Below, piece after piece: positions 5,113 to 5,560 of a DNA stretch of 5,560 nucleotides. The stretch is from an uncultured Clostridia bacterium. Its GTDB lineage: Bacteria > Bacillota > Clostridia > Oscillospirales > Ruminococcaceae. The first letter of the stretch is position 1, and each line of letters opens with the position of its first letter. The translations under genes were made by a program, and so were the position numbers. The notes under the pieces were generated by a model. That model was given only the letters and a program-made list of their open reading frames with translations, did not search any database and was not told the DNA's origin. The stretch covers positions 1 to 5,560 of the forward strand of contig CAMHBE010000156.1 in NCBI GenBank assembly GCA_946183095.1, given 5' to 3'.

Positions 5113-5138
5113 GAATATAGGATATAGTCTATATTCAT
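5111..5138. promoter_or_regulatory. Inverted-repeat operator covering the toxin-antitoxin start site
   Basis: ATGAATATAG (5111-5120) and CTATATTCAT (5129-5138) are perfect inverted arms with 8 bp between them, overlapping the end of the -10 box and the start point. A second ATATAG (5122-5127) in the spacer also forms a tight palindrome, ATATAG-T-CTATAT (5122-5134), giving three half-sites. The position suits repression by the HigA-type antitoxin, alone or with the toxin. The binding protein is inferred. Confidence 0.75.
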
Positions 5139-5153
5139 TGACGGAGATGCACA

Positions 5154-5516
5154 ATGCAGGATTTTGAGATCATTTTTTATGAAAAAGCTGACGGCACGGA
5201 ACCCGCAAAGGACTTTTTGCTTTCACTCGATGTGAAAATGCGTGCTAAAATGTTCAGAACCATAGAAATGCTGAAAAGAAACGGCAATGAGCTTCGGGAG
5301 CCGGAATCAAAACAGCTTGAAGACGGTATAATGGAATTACGCGCAAAGGTCGGATCCGACATATCAAGGGTACTGTATTTCTTTATTGTGGGCAAAAAAG
5401 TCATTCTTACCAACGGTTTTGTAAAAAAGACACAAAAGACACCGAGATCGCAGATCGAACTGGCTAAGCGATACAGAGCTGACTATCTCAGCAGAAAGGA
5501 GAAAAAAGATGACTGA
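5154..5516 (+). CDS. RelE/HigB-family toxin (Gp49-like), type II toxin-antitoxin
   Basis: ATG at 5154 has GGAG (5143-5146) 7 nt upstream; the 120-residue length is typical. Family features: FEIIFYEKADGTEPAKDFL (4-22), KQLEDGIMELRAK (53-65), SDISRVLYFF (68-77), ILTNGFVKKTQKTP (84-97) and a basic helix IELAKRYRADYLSRK (101-115). The ELR, SRVLYFF and GFxKKTxKTP blocks are the usual marks of the phage Gp49-like/HigB group, which inactivate translation by cleaving mRNA on the ribosome; R63, R72 and the K91-K95 cluster are likely functional. The toxin comes first and overlaps its antitoxin by 8 nt, the HigBA order. No truncation is seen. Confidence 0.9.
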   Translation: MQDFEIIFYEKADGTEPAKDFLLSLDVKMRAKMFRTIEMLKRNGNELREPESKQLEDGIMELRAKVGSDISRVLYFFIVGKKVILTNGFVKKTQKTPRSQIELAKRYRADYLSRKEKKDD

Positions 5517-5560
5517 TTTTAATGAGCTTCTCAAAGAGCAGATGAAGCATGAAGAGTTTC
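5509..5560 (+). CDS. HigA-type antitoxin, N-terminal end only (partial)
   Basis: ATG at 5509 lies inside the last codons of the toxin gene (overlap 5509-5516) and has AGGAG (5497-5501) 7 nt upstream. The 17 visible residues, MTDFNELLKEQMKHEEF, match the start of HigA/XRE antitoxins that accompany Gp49-like toxins (F-x-E-L-L-K-E-Q-L-K-x-x-E-F). The expected helix-turn-helix domain is beyond the window end. It should neutralise the toxin and repress the operon at 5111-5138. Confidence 0.8.
   Translation, partial: MTDFNELLKEQMKHEEF

Overview
The window looks like a chromosomal segment of a low-to-moderate-GC Gram-positive bacterium, most likely a clostridial Firmicute (possibly a Ruminococcus-like member of the Oscillospirales). 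This rests on strong AGGAGG-type ribosome sites, textbook TTGACA-N17-TATAAT promoters, a Firmicute-style ClpB and the mix of accessory genes. The genus is inference; nothing seen here fixes it.

Layout, left to right. Positions 1-72 hold the end of a rightward gene with the tail of an S1 RNA-binding domain and an acidic C-terminus. A strong hairpin (84-114) separates it from a leftward gene (130-858). That gene encodes a 242-residue protein resembling the C-terminal part of the flagellar cap protein FliD, and it has a sigma-28 (SigD)-like promoter and a perfect 21-bp palindrome upstream. A possible 46-residue leftward ORF (855-995) overlaps its start.

The 1000-1490 interval has no large gene but is dense with signals. 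A perfect rightward promoter drives a short RNA of about 95 nt that ends at a hairpin. Converging on the same hairpin is a leftward 41-codon hydrophobic ORF (1135-1260) with its own extended -10 promoter, a leader of about 140 nt and a perfect Shine-Dalgarno. This is the architecture of type I toxin-antitoxin loci such as par/Fst and TxpA/RatA, and it is the best candidate for an undescribed system in the window.

Positions 1490-4065 hold clpB on the minus strand, the disaggregase partner of DnaK. It is broken by what looks like a 34-nt loss at the joint between the N domain and the first ATPase domain. The N-terminal ORF stops at a TGA that overlaps a GTG able to start a complete, N-domain-less ClpB. 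Upstream lie 27-bp tandem repeats and a perfect 10-bp hairpin.

Next is a leftward gene (4310-4954) for a ribbon-helix-helix protein with a long uncharacterised C-terminal part. It is divergent from a rightward type II toxin-antitoxin operon: a RelE/HigB-type toxin (5154-5516) followed, with 8-nt overlap, by the start of its antitoxin (5509-window end). A 10-bp inverted repeat covers that operon's -10 box and start site and is very likely the autoregulatory operator.

In sum, a housekeeping chaperone and a translation-related gene are interleaved with small regulatory and accessory modules: one motility-type orphan, one probable type I-like locus and one type II toxin-antitoxin locus.
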